DNA from: Eutypa lata
Taxonomy: Eukaryota; Ascomycota; Sordariomycetes; Xylariales; Diatrypaceae
Length of the DNA: 64,000 nucleotides
Assembly (NCBI GenBank): GCA_022661535.1
Contig: JAKULF010000010.1
Location: 1,860,001 to 1,924,000, forward strand
Direction: 5' to 3'
Below, in pieces: positions 62,648 through 64,000 of the stretch (position 1 is its first letter; each line of letters opens with the position of its first letter). Below the pieces are notes generated by a model that was not told the origin of the DNA, made no database searches, and worked only from the letters and a program-made list of their open reading frames with translations. Made by a program: the position numbers and the translations under genes.

Positions 62648-64000
62648 TCAGTCCGTCTTAACCTGGAAGCTTGTACTTCCGAGGACCTTTCCGCCAGCAA
62701 CTACTCTCAAATCAAGTGACGCCCCTGAAACCTCCATTTGGAACTCAATCATGAACAGGCGATACTCTCTGTTAAAGCGGCGAACAATGGGTAGATCTCT
62801 TGCGGGCACAGGTAGCTCCCACTTTAGATTAGCTACGAGTGGGAAATCCGCACCCGAGCCTAACCTGGATGCAGGACTAGAGCTTGTGCTGCTGTAGATC
62901 TTTACAGAGTGTTTCTTGTAAGTTGTCTCACTGAGGCGGTAAACCATTTCATAATTGAATGACGTGGCATGGTCTGTCTCAACATCGTGGCCCTAGTATC
63001 CTTAATAAATGAAGAATTATCCAATGAGAGGATGCACTTACTCGTTTAATAGCCCACTCCATCTGGTTGGTAGCTTGGTCGTAGCCCTTGATATCGTCAA
63101 ATATTTTATCATCAATGTGATGTACTCCCGCGACGAAAAGTTCACTGAATGTCCACCCATAACTTAATCGAGAGACCCTGGATCGGACTCGGATCTCCGC
63201 GTTCTTTAGTCCATGTATCTGAGCACCATATATGGCTGCTCCTCGACAGATTGAAGACCACCTATAGTTCATCAGCGCACTTCTATAGCCTTCCCTAGCT
63301 TCGCTATAGACCTACGGGCGTTCTCCGTCAGATTGTAGGATCTCAGTTACGCCTTGATAACGTTCAGTAAGCGATGCGTAGATGAATGGACAACGACCAA
63401 ATCCACCAGTGAGTACGATGAACTGCGATGGTATTAGTAGGAAGTCCAAAGGCAGGGTCACAAAGCCTATGGCAGAACTTAGGCTTGCCTTTGGATGCTT
63501 CGAGGTCTTCGTCTTGATAGTCTTAATTTGGTTCACAACCAGTTTCTTGATACCGGTGATGACATTGTCAAAAACATCATTAATCTCGCGACTATCAATG
63601 TTAATCACATCTCTCTTACTATACTTATCTGACAGACTAGTACGGCTTACGCTGTGACTTCAAGTTGGCCTCTTTTACCACGCTTCGGGAGGTCTAGAGT
63701 CCAGGTTCGATCTGTACCGTCGAAATCAGGTTTGATACCATGTTCCCATTCAGAATTCAAGAATTTCGATATGGTTGTCGGGTCCGTCTTATCCCAGGCC
63801 TTAGTTCCACCGGGAAATCTCCGCTTCATGAAACGCACAAAGTCTTGATCAAGAAAGGTACCTCCACAGAGTGCACCTACAAGCGGGCGGGTTAGCTGCA
63901 TGGTCTGAGAAACATTGCAGTGGTTTGACTCACCATCTCCCTCAACGCATTCTCGTATCACGAGGGGATCTGCCTGAGTCACTGCATAGCTTATGATGTC
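62648..64000 (-). CDS. Hsp70-like (HSPA12-type) ATPase-domain protein, 5' part missing at window edge
   Basis: Exons in transcript order: beyond 64000 to 63934, 63876-63651, 63591-63316, 63261-63042, 62992-62648. The intron between 63651 and 63591 is 59 bp; the ones before and after are 57 and 54 bp, and the last is 49 bp. The joints restore DGALCGGTFLDQDFV, VTAREINDVFDNV, GERPWSSICRGAAIYGAQ and IKRGHDVETDH. Family marks: the phosphate loop LCGGTFLDQDF, the adenosine loop VLTGGFGRCPFI, and the SxICRGAAIYG segment close to the end of the actin-like domain. Fungal proteins of this type usually lack a substrate-binding lid, as here: the C-terminus is a short beta-rich tail of about 115 residues. 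Function is unproven; the N-terminal half of the nucleotide-binding domain lies outside the window. Confidence 0.88.

Noticed and set aside
1..64000. CRISPR arrays, phage or plasmid genes, secondary-metabolite or defence cluster
   Set aside because: No spaced direct repeats, no integrase or phage proteins, no NRPS/PKS/terpene domains, and introns show this is eukaryotic nuclear DNA.

Overview
The window is nuclear DNA of a filamentous ascomycete (Pezizomycotina, probably Sordariomycetes). Genes are split by short introns of about 49 to 139 bp with GT..AG ends, often with a CTAAC-like branch site. Gene products are fungal household proteins, and intergenic DNA is AT-rich and full of microsatellites. 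The family match is clear for most genes; the taxon below phylum is inference. Nothing in the window is bacterial, viral or plasmid-like.

Layout. A GH47 alpha-mannosidase sits at 0.8-2.6 kb. It is followed by an 18-kb stretch (2.6-20.6 kb) with no convincing gene, which holds a 328-bp MITE with 43-bp perfect terminal inverted repeats and a TA target duplication (8750-9077). Then come a C2H2 zinc-finger regulator (20.6-22.9 kb), a TDP2-like endonuclease/exonuclease/phosphatase (26.6-27.9 kb), and a six-exon glycogenin on the minus strand (29.4-32.5 kb). Next are a Mn-type CDF metal transporter (minus, 35.1-36.6 kb), a single-pass ECM33/SPS2-like surface protein (38.5-40.1 kb) and an RTA1-like seven-helix membrane protein (41.2-42.3 kb). 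After these lie a broken or unusually spliced unknown gene (minus, 43.0-44.0 kb), a DUG3-like class II glutamine amidotransferase (46.2-47.8 kb), a second unknown gene with an in-frame TAG (52.4-53.1 kb) and a short fungal protein gene with a degenerate F-box-like start (minus, 54.7-55.5 kb). The last part has a cystinosin-type PQ-loop transporter (57.1-58.1 kb), the mitochondrial dynamin MGM1/OPA1 (58.6-61.6 kb) and an Hsp70-like (HSPA12-type) protein cut by the right edge (minus, 62.6-64.0 kb).

How the genes relate. There is no operon, biosynthetic cluster or defence island. The genes are independent household functions: N-glycan trimming, glycogen priming, metal, cystine and lipid handling, glutathione breakdown and inner-membrane fusion. 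I worked out intron-exon structures by hand; for nine of the spliced or single-exon genes the exons sum to a whole number of codons with clear family motifs across each junction.

The most unusual signals are: the MITE whose terminal repeats each contain two small hairpins; six exact copies of the palindrome TACCTAGGTA in intergenic DNA; two unknown genes each cut by a single in-frame TAG that could be the last three bases of a 54- or 60-bp intron; and sharp steps in third-position GC within single genes. I did not find a convincing new multi-gene system.
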